DNA of 64,000 nt from Flavobacterium weaverense (GCF_003688495.1 NZ_REFH01000007.1:434001-498000), one strand, 5' to 3'. Positions 8,687 to 17,689 are shown, counted from the stretch's first letter. The notes: generated from the sequence alone by a model not told the origin. A program made the numbers and translations.

Positions 8687-9766
8687 TTAATTTCGAAAAA
8701 GACCCAAATCAACTTTTATCGAAAAAATATTCGAATACAGTGCTGCACTTTGATTTCCTAAATCAGTCAATGCATAATCGATTTGTATGCCTTTGTATTT
8801 GAATCCCAAACCTATATTGGGTTGGAAACCTACTTTTTCAGTACTATCTAATTGTTGGATGTTTTGAAAATTTCCAACTCCAACACGAACAAAAACTAAG
8901 TCTGTATATCCAAATTCGAATCCTAAAGCTGGATCTATACTTACAAAGTCTGCTGCAATCAAATCATTTGTTTTTGAAAATCGCATATTCATATTGGCTG
9001 CAGCCAAAATACTATAATCATATCTAATTATGAATTTCTTAGCAATTCCTAATTGTGCTTTTGGTGCAGTAATCTCTGTGCTTTCTGGTAATTCTTGATT
9101 TTCTCCGGGAATAGCATATGCAATCTTTTGGTATTCTTTTTCGTTAATATTCCACACATTATAAGTGGTTGTTATATCTCGAAGCATCAATCCAAATTGC
9201 CAATCGTTCTTTTTAAATTGGATTCCAGCATCAAAACCAAAACCCCAAGAATTTGCGAATTTCCCAATGACTCTGCGAATTATTTTAGCGTTTACTCCAT
9301 ATTGAAAACCTGGCACAGGTAGCTTTCGAGCGTACGACAAGGTAAATCCATAATCAGCAGTTGAAAAAAGACTAATACGATTGTAATCAATATTACCCTG
9401 ACTGTCTATCAGCTCTGTTGTGTTTAGAATATCATCAACACCAAAACGAATTAATGAAATGCCCCAAGCGCTGCGTTCGTCTATTGGGCTAGCGTACGCT
9501 AAATAATCATATTGTGCTATGTTAGCAAAATAACTTGCATGCATAAAAGAAGCCTGATGATCTTCTAAACGGATTAGCCCTGCAGGATTCCAGTAGCCTG
9601 CATTAACATCGTTAGATGAGGCTACTACTGCGTTTGACATACCTAGTGCTGCAGCATCAACTCCAATGTTCATAAACTCGTTTGAATATTTTCTAACTAC
9701 TTGGCTGTAAGTAAGAAAACTTCCAAAAAAAGCAGCTATTAAAAAGTACTTCTGAAGTGACGTCAT
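8687..9766 (-). CDS. PorV/PorQ-family outer-membrane beta-barrel protein
   Basis: 359 residues with a signal peptide ending near FLTYSQ. The early segment GVDAAALGMSNAVVASSNDVNAGYWNPAGL (about residues 36-65) is the hallmark of the PorV/PorQ group, a FadL-like 14-strand barrel family. The chain ends in a strand closing on Phe-Arg-Asn. PorV and PorQ take part in type IX secretion (substrate shuttling and attachment) in Bacteroidota, but several paralogues exist per genome and the sequence alone does not say which this is. No other T9SS component is in the window. The DUF4105 gene follows on the same strand. Confidence 0.85.
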   Translation of the reverse strand: MTSLQKYFLIAAFFGSFLTYSQVVRKYSNEFMNIGVDAAALGMSNAVVASSNDVNAGYWNPAGLIRLEDHQASFMHASYFANIAQYDYLAYASPIDERSAWGISLIRFGVDDILNTTELIDSQGNIDYNRISLFSTADYGFTLSYARKLPVPGFQYGVNAKIIRRVIGKFANSWGFGFDAGIQFKKNDWQFGLMLRDITTTYNVWNINEKEYQKIAYAIPGENQELPESTEITAPKAQLGIAKKFIIRYDYSILAAANMNMRFSKTNDLIAADFVSIDPALGFEFGYTDLVFVRVGVGNFQNIQQLDSTEKVGFQPNIGLGFKYKGIQIDYALTDLGNQSAALYSNIFSIKVDLGLFRN

Positions 9767-10093
9767 TTTATGTAAATGGATGTTCTATTTAATTTTATCA
9801 AAAATATAATATTTATTGAGCATATTTCGCCATTTCGCGAAATATTAGTTTTACAACACCACATTGTATGAAGGTTTATTTTGAATTTATAAATTAACCT
9901 CTATAATCGCTGCTTTTCACTACAAAGGAGATTTAATCTTATTATATTAATCGAAAATAATTTAGCTCTAATCTTTAAGTCAAAATGTATAGTACAAAAC
10001 GTACTTCCCATTCAGTTATTATATTAAATTTGTCATCTTTGCTTTTCTATTTAAGAATTTCAAACACCAATTTGAAAACGTAAACAACAAACT
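9767..10093. other. Divergent intergenic region with a palindrome and a candidate pssA promoter
   Basis: 327 bases between the PorV/PorQ-like gene and pssA. ATATTTCGC (9822-9830) and GCGAAATAT (9837-9845) form a nine-pair inverted repeat with a six-base loop and no T-tract, which could be a regulator site. TAAATTTG at 10025-10032 fits the -7 consensus for pssA, and CATCTTTG a few bases later is an alternative. No coding potential is apparent. Confidence 0.45.
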
Positions 10094-10810
10094 ATGAATA
10101 TTAAAAAACATATCCCTAATCTAATTACTTTACTCAATCTTTTTTCGGGTTGTATTGCATTAGTATTTGCTTTTAATGCAAAATTTGAAATGGCATTTTA
10201 TTTTGTCTGCCTAGGAATATTTTTAGACTTTTTTGATGGCTTTTTTGCGAGATTGTTTAAAGTTTCAAGTCCGTTAGGACTACAATTAGATTCCTTAGCT
10301 GATATGGTCACTAGTGGAGTTGTGCCTGGCTTAGTAATGTTTCAAATGATGGTCAGTAATTCATCAAGTTCAGTGGAGAGCTATTTACAATTTTTCCCCT
10401 ATCTAGCTTTTATAATTACGCTGGGTTCTTGTTATCGCCTAGCAAATTTTAATGTTGACACGCGTCAAACAGATTCTTTTATTGGCTTGCCCACGCCAGC
10501 AAACGCGCTTTTTATTCTAAGTTTACCTCTTGTTTTACAAAATACAGATTCTTTATTTGTAATTGAATTATTGACTAATCAATGGTTTTTATTACTTATC
10601 ACTTTTTTAAGCGCTTATATGCTTAACGCAGAAATCCCATTATTTTCATTAAAAATCAAGAAGTTTAGTTTTAAGGAAAATGCATTGCAAATCATATTTT
10701 TAGTTTTGTCTTTCCTGCTATTGATTTTCTTTCAGTATTTAGGAATTCCTCTATTGATTCTTTTATACGTTTTGCTTTCTGTAGTAAACAATAAAGTACT
10801 TCAAAAGTAA
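10094..10810 (+). CDS. pssA: CDP-diacylglycerol--serine O-phosphatidyltransferase
   Basis: 238 residues, an integral inner-membrane enzyme with about eight hydrophobic segments. The CDP-alcohol phosphotransferase signature is complete between about residues 45 and 74: D-x2-DG-x2-AR-x8-G-x3-D-x3-D, seen as DFFDGFFARLFK and LGLQLDSLAD. It condenses CDP-diacylglycerol with L-serine to phosphatidylserine, the precursor of phosphatidylethanolamine. The GH25 lysozyme gene begins only seven bases after the stop, so they are probably cotranscribed. Confidence 0.95.
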   Translation: MNIKKHIPNLITLLNLFSGCIALVFAFNAKFEMAFYFVCLGIFLDFFDGFFARLFKVSSPLGLQLDSLADMVTSGVVPGLVMFQMMVSNSSSSVESYLQFFPYLAFIITLGSCYRLANFNVDTRQTDSFIGLPTPANALFILSLPLVLQNTDSLFVIELLTNQWFLLLITFLSAYMLNAEIPLFSLKIKKFSFKENALQIIFLVLSFLLLIFFQYLGIPLLILLYVLLSVVNNKVLQK

Positions 10811-10817
10811 AAGTATA

Positions 10818-11681
10818 ATGGCTAAAGGAGTTGTAAGAAAAAGAACTGCGGTAGTGCGCAAGCGCCAAAAAAAAGCAACATTTTTTTCAGGTAAATTTTT
10901 GCGTTACTCCATAATTACTTTTTTAATTCTCTTAATAACTGGTGTTGGTTTTCACTATCGCAACGGTTTAGCTTATTATCTTGGTTTTAAGTCAGATAAG
11001 GCTTTGAAAGCAAAAAGCGAAGCTAAAAGAATTTCTGATGTTCGTAACTATCAAGTTTTAGAGAAACATGAAGGAAAAAGCATAGGAATTGACGTATCAG
11101 AGTATCAAGGCGAAATAAGTTGGACATACGTGGATACAATAGAAAAAAAATATCCTATTGACTTTGTTTTTATTCGAGCTACAGTTGGAAAAGATCGCCA
11201 CGATTATAAATTTGAAAAGAACTGGCTTGGCGCCAAAGCAAATAAAATGATTCGTGGAGCGTATCATTATTATCGTCCGAATGAAAATTCTCTCGAACAA
11301 GCAGAGCTATTTATTACGACTGTCGAACTTAGCAAAGGTGATCTACCGCCCGTTCTAGATATCGAACAATTGCCAAATAATCAATCAATTGCTAATCTCA
11401 AAATAGGATTGAAAAGATGGCTAAAAGTTGTTGAAGCGCATTACGGAGTAAAACCAATTATATACACAGGAGAACGCTTTTATAATGATTTTTTAAAAGA
11501 TGAATTTAGTGACTATCTTTTTTGGATAGCAAACTATAATTTCTACCGTGAAGAAATAGTCTCTGATTGGCTTTTTTGGCAATTTACAGAGAAAGGTTCA
11601 ATTCCAGGAATCAAAGGAAATGTTGATGTGAATATTTACAATGGTGATTTGCAGCAAATACAATTTATCACTGTAGAATAA
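10818..11681 (+). CDS. Glycoside hydrolase family 25 lysozyme-like protein, membrane anchored
   Basis: 287 residues. A basic N-terminus (several KR/RK pairs) precedes one transmembrane helix at about 28-47, giving a type II anchor with the catalytic domain in the periplasm. The GH25 domain (about 90-280) shows GIDVSEYQGEISW at its first strand, FVFIRATVG, and PPVLDIEQ with the catalytic Asp/Glu pair, then a late WLFWQFTEKGSIPGI. GH25 enzymes cleave the MurNAc-GlcNAc bond of peptidoglycan. It follows pssA by seven bases. A role in wall remodelling is inferred. Confidence 0.92.
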   Translation: MAKGVVRKRTAVVRKRQKKATFFSGKFLRYSIITFLILLITGVGFHYRNGLAYYLGFKSDKALKAKSEAKRISDVRNYQVLEKHEGKSIGIDVSEYQGEISWTYVDTIEKKYPIDFVFIRATVGKDRHDYKFEKNWLGAKANKMIRGAYHYYRPNENSLEQAELFITTVELSKGDLPPVLDIEQLPNNQSIANLKIGLKRWLKVVEAHYGVKPIIYTGERFYNDFLKDEFSDYLFWIANYNFYREEIVSDWLFWQFTEKGSIPGIKGNVDVNIYNGDLQQIQFITVE

Positions 11682-11689
11682 AATTCTTT

Positions 11690-11917
11690 TTAATTATTTA
11701 ATCCAACAAAGGTAAACGCTATTAATAAAATAATGAGCAATAAGCTTACTGAAAGCGGATTGGCAAAGTTTACTGTCCATCCCATCCAAGCTATCCTTTT
11801 CGGGGGAAGAATACGTTTATCTTCGACATTGTAGTAGAATATTCCCAAGAACCAATTATTAGGATCTTGATGCCACTGCCTTTTTGTTTCTTCTGAAGGT
11901 TCGTTTTCATTTTTCAT
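11690..11917 (-). CDS. Small DUF5808-type membrane protein
   Basis: 75 residues. A charged N-terminus leads into WHQDPNNWFLGIFYYNVEDKR and then a glycine/tryptophan/asparagine-rich WTVNFANP, the pattern of the DUF5808 family, and finishes with one transmembrane helix (about 52-72). The function of the family is unknown. The gene is convergent with the GH25 gene (eight bases between stops) and is transcribed alone. Confidence 0.75.
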   Translation of the reverse strand: MKNENEPSEETKRQWHQDPNNWFLGIFYYNVEDKRILPPKRIAWMGWTVNFANPLSVSLLLIILLIAFTFVGLNN

Positions 11918-11989
11918 TTTCCAAATTTATATGATTTTATTTAATTTTCGAAAAAACCGAAAAAACAGTAATATGGAATTCTTTATGAA

Positions 11990-12730
11990 TTAAAACTCGA
12001 GTTTTTTCTTTCTCAATTCAAAATTCTGACCAAGATAAACACGGCGAACCATCTCATCCTCAACTAATTCTTCTGGGATTCCCGCTTTCAAAATTCCTCC
12101 TTCAAACATTAAGTAAGTTTTGTCAGTAATCGCTAATGTTTCTTGAACATTGTGATCTGTAATCAAAATTCCAATATTCTTATTTTTTAATTGAGCAACA
12201 ATACGTTGAATATCTTCTACAGCTACTGGGTCAACACCAGCGAAAGGCTCATCAAGTAAAATAAATTTAGGATCCGTAGCAAGACAGCGTGCTATCTCAG
12301 TTCGACGACGTTCTCCCCCAGAAAGTAAATCGCCACGGTTGGTTCTAATGTGTTCTAAGCTAAACTCTGCAATTAGACTTTCCATCTTTGCTTCTTGTTC
12401 GGCTTTCGAAAGTTTTGTTAGTTGTAATACACTTAAAATGTTGTCCTCAATACTTAATTTCCTAAAAACAGAAGCTTCTTGAGCTAAATAACCTATTCCT
12501 TGTTGGGCTCTTTTATACATTGGATAATCTGTGATATCCAAATCATCTAAGAATATGTTACCAGAATTTGGTTTTACTAAACCAACAATCATATAAAAAG
12601 AAGTTGTTTTTCCAGCACCATTTGGACCTAAAAGTCCAACGATCTCTCCTTGATTCACTTCCACCGAAATGCCTTTTACAACACTGCGTCCTTTATAGGT
12701 CTTTACTAGATTTTCGGCTCTTAATTTCAT
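11990..12730 (-). CDS. lptB: LPS export ABC transporter ATP-binding protein
   Basis: 246 residues, a cytosolic ABC ATPase. Walker A GLLGPNGAGKTT (about 32-43), the Q-loop, the signature LSGGERRRTEIARCLA, Walker B FILLDEPFAGVDP and the switch ITDHNVQET are all intact. LptB powers extraction of LPS from the inner membrane with LptFG and feeds the Lpt bridge. It is the last gene of a minus-strand group with kpsF upstream, which makes the Kdo precursor arabinose 5-phosphate. The context therefore agrees with LPS biogenesis rather than a generic transporter. Confidence 0.96.
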   Translation of the reverse strand: MKLRAENLVKTYKGRSVVKGISVEVNQGEIVGLLGPNGAGKTTSFYMIVGLVKPNSGNIFLDDLDITDYPMYKRAQQGIGYLAQEASVFRKLSIEDNILSVLQLTKLSKAEQEAKMESLIAEFSLEHIRTNRGDLLSGGERRRTEIARCLATDPKFILLDEPFAGVDPVAVEDIQRIVAQLKNKNIGILITDHNVQETLAITDKTYLMFEGGILKAGIPEELVEDEMVRRVYLGQNFELRKKKLEF

Positions 12731-12751
12731 GTTTTTAGGTTTAATCGTTCA

Positions 12752-12790
12752 CTAAGTGTAAAGAAACGAATTTGGTTTCTTTACATTTAG
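12752..12790. other. Hairpin between the AhpD-like gene and lptB
   Basis: A 16-pair stem with one wobble (12752-12767 with 12775-12790) and a seven-base loop. On the transcribed minus strand it is not followed by a T-tract, so it may be an mRNA processing or stabilising structure within the operon. A leaky terminator is also possible. Confidence 0.45.
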
Positions 12791-12831
12791 TTTTTAACTT
12801 CAATTTTAGAATTATCTACTAGACTAATTCT

Positions 12832-13179
12832 CTATTTATTTTCTTCAAGAGCTTCCCAAAATTCATAAGCTCTTCGTAGATGAGGTACAACTATAGTTCC
12901 GCCCACAAGTGTAGCAATTCCCATAGCTTCCATCATTTCCTCTTTAGTAACTCCTTCTTTATGACTTGTTTCTAAGTGATACTTTACGCAATCATCGCAA
13001 CGTAAAACTGCAGACGCAACTAATCCTAATAATTCTTTGGTCTTAACATCTAATGCACCAGCGGCATAAGCATTGGTATCCAAATTGAAAATTCGCTTTA
13101 CAATTTTATTGTTGTCAGCTAATAATTTTTCGTTCATTCTTGAACGGTATTCATTGAATTCTTCTATAATATTATCCAT
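12832..13179 (-). CDS. Carboxymuconolactone decarboxylase / AhpD-like protein
   Basis: 115 residues, all-helical. The AhpD-type redox motif CDDC-x3-H is present (Cys61, Cys64, His68) and the family's EAMGIATLVGGTIVVPHLRRAYE follows. Members with this motif act as thiol-disulfide partners or hydroperoxide reductases, not necessarily decarboxylases. The start overlaps the end of tatC by eight bases, so translation is coupled. What redox job it does beside Tat export and LPS genes is unknown. Confidence 0.88.
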   Translation of the reverse strand: MDNIIEEFNEYRSRMNEKLLADNNKIVKRIFNLDTNAYAAGALDVKTKELLGLVASAVLRCDDCVKYHLETSHKEGVTKEEMMEAMGIATLVGGTIVVPHLRRAYEFWEALEENK

Positions 13180-13987
13180 TTACTTTCTTTTGATTTTTTA
13201 CTACTAATTTTGAAATTAAGATGCTTGCTTCGTAAATGATAAGCATCGGTATTGTTACAATTACTTGACTCACAACATCTGGAGGAGTTACTATAGCAGC
13301 AACAACAAGTATAACGATTACTGCATATTTCCAATATTTTCTTAAAAATTCAGGAGTTACTAATCCTAATTTGGTCAAGAAATATATGATTATTGGTAAC
13401 TCAAAAAACAATCCACAGGCAATAACACTAGTTTTTACCATACCAATATAGGAGTCAACGCTAAACTGATTTATTACCACATTACTAATAGTAAATGTAG
13501 CAAAAAAGTTAACGGACATAGGCACAATTAAGTAGTAACCAAATAACACTCCTATGAAGAATAATAAGGAAGACGAAAAAATAAAAATTTGTGCATGTTT
13601 TTTCTCTGTCGAATAAAGCGCTGGGCTAATAAATTTCCAAACTTCCCAAAGTATAAAAGGAAATCCCAGAATAAAACCAGTTGTTACACACGTCCAAATC
13701 AAAACATTGATCTGGCCTTCCATATTTGTATTCTGGATTATAAAAGGCATTTCGGTAACACAAATAATATCTGAAAAACCTAACTGATTTGACAAATCAC
13801 AAAAAAAGCGATACGTTATGAAATTAGGATCTGTAGGACCAAATATGATTACATCAAAAATATAATCACTTATGAAAAATGCAACCGTAGCTAAAATTAA
13901 TATTGCTATTGTGCTTCTAACGAGCAACCATCTTAATTCTTCAAGATGATCTAAGAACGACATTTCGTTCAAGTTTTTTTTTGCCAT
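13172..13987 (-). CDS. tatC: Sec-independent (twin-arginine) translocase subunit TatC
   Basis: 271 residues, six transmembrane segments. The N-terminal MSFLDHLEELRW motif is the TatC signal-recognition site, and FILGFPFILWEVWKFISPALYSTEKKHA matches the conserved cytoplasmic loop. TatC binds twin-arginine signal peptides and, with TatA, exports folded proteins. The start shares a base with the end of kpsF and the gene overlaps the AhpD-like gene, so the three genes form a tight operon. No tatA lies nearby in the window. Confidence 0.97.
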   Translation of the reverse strand: MAKKNLNEMSFLDHLEELRWLLVRSTIAILILATVAFFISDYIFDVIIFGPTDPNFITYRFFCDLSNQLGFSDIICVTEMPFIIQNTNMEGQINVLIWTCVTTGFILGFPFILWEVWKFISPALYSTEKKHAQIFIFSSSLLFFIGVLFGYYLIVPMSVNFFATFTISNVVINQFSVDSYIGMVKTSVIACGLFFELPIIIYFLTKLGLVTPEFLRKYWKYAVIVILVVAAIVTPPDVVSQVIVTIPMLIIYEASILISKLVVKNQKKVNG

Positions 13988-14952
13988 TATACGATTCCTT
14001 CTTTTAAAATGTCATGTAAATGCAGCACGCCTTTGTAATCGCCATTATCAACAACAACTAACTGAGTAATTGAGAAGTCTTCCATGATATTCAATGCTTC
14101 AACCACCATTGCCTCTGACGAAGTCATTTTTGGATTTTTTGTCATAATATCTTTTGCTGTCAAATCAGTGAACGTATCTGTGTCATTAAGCATTCTTCTG
14201 ATATCACCGTCGGTAATAATTCCTATCACTTTATCATTTTCAACTACGGCTGTGACACCAAGTCGTTTTTCTGAAATTTCAAAAATTACCTGTTTGATAG
14301 ATGCTTCTGGCGATACTATAGGTTTAAGACTATTTTCTAGCATGTCTTTTACTCTTAACAATAATCTTTTCCCTAATGCGCCACCGGGATGATAAACTGC
14401 AAAATCTTCTGGTTTAAAATCGCGCATTTCCATTAAGCACACAACCAAAGCATCACCCATAACTAATTGTGCTGTTGTGCTATTTGTAGGAGCTAGATTG
14501 TTGGGACACGATTCTGATTCCACAGTTGTATTTAGAACAATGTCAGATCCTTTAGCTAAAAACGAAGTCATGTTTCCCGTTATTGCAATCAAGCTGTTTC
14601 CAAATCTTTTCAGTAAAGGAACTAAAACTTTGATTTCAGGACTGTTTCCGCTTTTTGAAATGCAGATAATTACATCATCCGTTTGAATCATCCCTAAGTC
14701 GCCATGAATAGCTTCAGAGGCATGTAAAAAGAGTGATGGTGTTCCAGTCGAGTTGAATGATGCTACCATTTTTTGAGCAATTATGGCGCTTTTTCCTATT
14801 CCCGTAACTACTAGTCTTCCCTTTGAATTATAGATCTTTTGAACTGCTTCGGTAAAGTTTGCATCCAGGAAATCAGCGAGTTTAGCAATGGATTCACTTT
14901 CTGAAAGGATTGTTTTTTTGGCGCTTGCCAATATGTTTTCTTTAATAATCAA
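13987..14952 (-). CDS. kpsF: D-arabinose-5-phosphate isomerase (KpsF/GutQ/KdsD family), TTG start
   Basis: With a TTG start at 14952 the protein has 321 residues, the usual family length, beginning LIIKENILASAKK. An open frame extends upstream to an ATG at 15132, but that would run past the recQ start and past a good promoter, so TTG is preferred. An SIS domain (about 35-170, VVTGIGKSAIIAQKMVASFNSTGTP, SKSGNSPEIKVL) is followed by two CBS repeats (about 200-320). It interconverts ribulose 5-phosphate and arabinose 5-phosphate for Kdo synthesis. It is the first gene of kpsF-tatC-cmd-lptB. Confidence 0.94.
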   Translation of the reverse strand: MIIKENILASAKKTILSESESIAKLADFLDANFTEAVQKIYNSKGRLVVTGIGKSAIIAQKMVASFNSTGTPSLFLHASEAIHGDLGMIQTDDVIICISKSGNSPEIKVLVPLLKRFGNSLIAITGNMTSFLAKGSDIVLNTTVESESCPNNLAPTNSTTAQLVMGDALVVCLMEMRDFKPEDFAVYHPGGALGKRLLLRVKDMLENSLKPIVSPEASIKQVIFEISEKRLGVTAVVENDKVIGIITDGDIRRMLNDTDTFTDLTAKDIMTKNPKMTSSEAMVVEALNIMEDFSITQLVVVDNGDYKGVLHLHDILKEGIV

Positions 14953-14968
14953 AACTGAATAATTAAAA

Positions 14969-14999
14969 TTTGTATGTGTAAAAGAAATTTGTACCTTTA
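14969..14999 (+). promoter_or_regulatory. Candidate recQ promoter
   Basis: TTTG (14969-14972), a 19-base spacer and TACCTTTA (14992-14999) match the Bacteroidota -33/-7 architecture with one deviation in the last base. Transcription would begin near 15006, leaving about 32 bases before the recQ ATG. Confidence 0.5.
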
Positions 15000-15006
15000 G
15001 GTGTCG

Positions 15007-15035
15007 CAAATTTATACAAAATACTACATAATCAA
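15007..15035 (-). promoter_or_regulatory. Candidate kpsF operon promoter
   Basis: Read on the minus strand: TTG (complement of 15033-15035), an 18-base spacer, and an exact TAnnTTTG box, TAAATTTG (complement of 15007-15014). Initiation near 15000 leaves about 48 bases to the TTG start at 14952 and would exclude the upstream ATG at 15132. Confidence 0.5.
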
Positions 15036-15037
15036 GA

Positions 15038-17233
15038 ATGAATCCAAACGAAATTGACATACATAAAGAATTAAAGAAGTATTTTGGCTTCGGCCAATTC
15101 AAAGGATTACAGGAACAAGTCATAAAAAGCATCCTGAATCAACAAAATACATTTGTTATTATGCCTACAGGGGGAGGAAAGTCTCTTTGTTATCAATTAC
15201 CCGCTTTGGTTCAAGAAGGAACTGCCATCGTAGTTTCTCCTTTAATTGCCTTGATGAAAAATCAAGTGGACGCAATTAGAAGCTTGTCTTCAGAAAATGG
15301 TATTGCGCACGTTTTAAACTCCTCACTTACTAAAACTGAAATCGCACAAGTCAAGAAAGACATTACTTCTGGATTGACAAAATTGCTTTATGTTGCGCCT
15401 GAGTCTTTGACAAAAGAGGAATATGTTAACTTTCTTAAAAATGTTACGATTTCTTTTGTGGCCATAGATGAAGCGCACTGTATTTCAGAATGGGGACATG
15501 ACTTTAGACCAGAATATAGAAATCTAAAACATATTATAAAGCAGTTAGGAGATGTTCCTATCATTGGTTTAACCGCTACTGCTACACCAAAAGTTCAAGA
15601 AGATATCTTGAAAAATCTAGACATGACTGATGCTGCCACTTTCAAAGCATCGTTCAATAGACCTAATTTATATTACGAAGTACGTACAAAAACTAAAAAT
15701 ATTGAATCGGATATTATTCGATTTATAAAGCAGCACAAAGGCAAATCAGGGATTATTTATTGCTTGAGCCGTAAAAAAGTTGAGGCTATTGCTGAAGTTT
15801 TGCAAGTTAATGGAATAAGTGCTGTGCCGTATCATGCTGGACTAGATGCGAAAACACGGGCAAGGCATCAAGATATGTTCCTGATGGAAGATGTTGATGT
15901 AGTAGTTGCGACAATCGCTTTTGGAATGGGGATTGACAAACCAGATGTGCGATTTGTTATTCACCACGATATTCCTAAATCATTAGAAAGTTATTATCAA
16001 GAAACTGGACGTGCGGGAAGAGATGGTGGCGAAGGACATTGTTTAGCGTATTACTCGTACAAAGATGTTGAAAAGTTAGAAAAGTTCATGTCTGGCAAAC
16101 CAGTAGCTGAACAAGAAATTGGTTTCGCTTTACTGCAAGAAGTCGTGGCTTACGCCGAAACTTCCATGTCTCGTAGAAAATTTTTACTCCATTATTTCGG
16201 AGAAGAATTTGATGATGTGACTGGTGAAGGCGCAGATATGGATGATAATATTCGAAATCCAAAAACAAAAATTGAAGCGAAGGATCAAGTGGTAAAATTG
16301 CTTGAAGTGGTTCGTGATACAAAGCATTTATACAAATCTAAAGAAGTTGTTTTTACACTAATAGGTCGCGTAAATGCTGTCATAAAAGCGCACAGAACGG
16401 ATGTTCAGTCTTTTTTTGGATGCGGAATTAAATTCGATGAAAAATATTGGATGGCACTATTGCGACAAGTTTTAGTCGCTGGGTATTTATCTAAAGATAT
16501 TGAAACGTACGGAATCGTAAAAATCACTGATAAAGGTCTCGATTTTATTAAAAATCCAAAATCTTTTATGATGTCAGAAGATCATGAGTATAATGAAACT
16601 GTTGATGAAGCGATTGTAACGGCTTCAAAATCAACAGCTGTTGCTGATGAGGTTTTGATGGGTATGTTGCGTGATTTACGTAAAAAAGTAGCAAAAAAAG
16701 TAGGAGTTCCTCCTTTTGTAGTTTTCCAAGATCCTTCATTGGAGGATATGGCCCTAAAATATCCAGTTTCTCAAGAAGAAATGATAAATATTCACGGTGT
16801 TGGGGAAGGTAAAGCAAAAAAATATGGTAAAGAATTCTTAGAGTTAATTAGTAGATACGTTGATGAAAATGATATCGAACGTCCAGAAGATTTAGTCGTG
16901 AAATCTACGGGAGTAAATTCAGTAAATAAACTATATATTATTCAAAATATAGATCGAAAATTACCACTTAATGATATTGCTTCGGCAAAAGGAATAAACA
17001 TGGATGCTTTGATCAAAGAAATGGAGCAAATTGTTTATTCTGGGACAAAGCTAAATATTAAGTACTGGATTGATGATATGTTAGATGATGATCAGCAGGA
17101 AGAAATTCACGATTACTACATGGAATCAGAATCCGATAATATTGAATCAGCATTAAAGGAATTTGATGGTGATTACGACTTAGATGAATTGCGCTTAATG
17201 CGAATCAAGTTCATTAGTGAAGTAGCCAATTAA
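15038..17233 (+). CDS. recQ: ATP-dependent DNA helicase RecQ
   Basis: 731 residues. Superfamily 2 helicase motifs are all visible: Walker A TGGGKSLCYQLPAL (about 44-57), DEAHCISEWGHDFRP (motif II and the RecQ aromatic loop, about 145-159), TATATPKVQEDI (motif III), and the C-terminal half with QETGRAGRDGGEGHCLAYYS (motif VI). These are followed by an RQC region and an HRDC-like segment (about 540-610). It unwinds DNA 3'-5' in recombination and replication-fork repair. It is transcribed divergently from kpsF. The C-terminus is acidic and extends beyond the E. coli protein, as in other Bacteroidota RecQs. Confidence 0.96.
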   Translation: MNPNEIDIHKELKKYFGFGQFKGLQEQVIKSILNQQNTFVIMPTGGGKSLCYQLPALVQEGTAIVVSPLIALMKNQVDAIRSLSSENGIAHVLNSSLTKTEIAQVKKDITSGLTKLLYVAPESLTKEEYVNFLKNVTISFVAIDEAHCISEWGHDFRPEYRNLKHIIKQLGDVPIIGLTATATPKVQEDILKNLDMTDAATFKASFNRPNLYYEVRTKTKNIESDIIRFIKQHKGKSGIIYCLSRKKVEAIAEVLQVNGISAVPYHAGLDAKTRARHQDMFLMEDVDVVVATIAFGMGIDKPDVRFVIHHDIPKSLESYYQETGRAGRDGGEGHCLAYYSYKDVEKLEKFMSGKPVAEQEIGFALLQEVVAYAETSMSRRKFLLHYFGEEFDDVTGEGADMDDNIRNPKTKIEAKDQVVKLLEVVRDTKHLYKSKEVVFTLIGRVNAVIKAHRTDVQSFFGCGIKFDEKYWMALLRQVLVAGYLSKDIETYGIVKITDKGLDFIKNPKSFMMSEDHEYNETVDEAIVTASKSTAVADEVLMGMLRDLRKKVAKKVGVPPFVVFQDPSLEDMALKYPVSQEEMINIHGVGEGKAKKYGKEFLELISRYVDENDIERPEDLVVKSTGVNSVNKLYIIQNIDRKLPLNDIASAKGINMDALIKEMEQIVYSGTKLNIKYWIDDMLDDDQQEEIHDYYMESESDNIESALKEFDGDYDLDELRLMRIKFISEVAN

Positions 17234-17250
17234 AAATAAATAAGTAACTA

Positions 17251-17296
17251 AAAATTCCAAATTTCAGCTAATCGTATAGTCGAAATTTGGAATTTT
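17251..17296. terminator. Bidirectional terminator between recQ and the 79-residue gene
   Basis: AAAATTCCAAATTTC (17251-17265) pairs perfectly with GAAATTTGGAATTTT (17282-17296), leaving a 16-base loop and ending in T's. It lies between two convergent genes and can serve both. Confidence 0.75.
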
Positions 17297-17306
17297 TATT
17301 TGGAAT

Positions 17307-17546
17307 CTATCCTTCGTATACTTCTCCACGATGCGGTTTCAGAGCGTCGCGAACAGCAATCATGTTTTCATCTGTCACTACCATAAAAGCAATTGCTTGC
17401 ATTTCACCTTGACTTTCAAAACCCGTAATGTTAATAGGTAATTTCTCTATTGCAATATATTCTTTTAGATGAATTTCGTGGTGCTCAGCCGTTTTACCAG
17501 ATGCAGGACCGCGGAAATCCCATATTAATTTTATTTTTCTAGACAT
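17307..17546 (-). CDS. Conserved small protein of unknown function
   Basis: 79 residues, no signal peptide or membrane segment. It begins MSRKIKLIWDFRGPASGKTA, has several His residues (EHHEIHLKEY), and ends in KPHRGEVYEG. It looks like a compact soluble alpha/beta protein. I recognise it only as the kind of small protein seen in flavobacterial genomes, with no assigned family. It is transcribed alone, convergent with recQ. Confidence 0.7.
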   Translation of the reverse strand: MSRKIKLIWDFRGPASGKTAEHHEIHLKEYIAIEKLPINITGFESQGEMQAIAFMVVTDENMIAVRDALKPHRGEVYEG

Positions 17547-17681
17547 TTTTATTAGAGGTTAATCGATTCAATTTTTAGTTTTTAGAAGATGCAAAGTTAC
17601 AAAGTCTAAATTGATTACTTACTAATATAAAGATTTGAAAATCGATTTTAGTTGGAATAAGAAGAAGTCAGTACAAAATGT

Positions 17682-17689
17682 TACTTTTG
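17682..17689 (+). promoter_or_regulatory. Candidate -7 box for the FAD oxidoreductase gene
   Basis: TACTTTTG is an exact TAnnTTTG match, 61 bases before the ATG at 17750. No good -33 TTTG is found at the right distance, so the call is weak. Confidence 0.35.

Noticed and set aside
15038..15132. N-terminal extension of KpsF to ATG 15132
   Set aside because: It would overlap the recQ coding start and extend beyond the likely kpsF promoter; the extra residues do not resemble the family.
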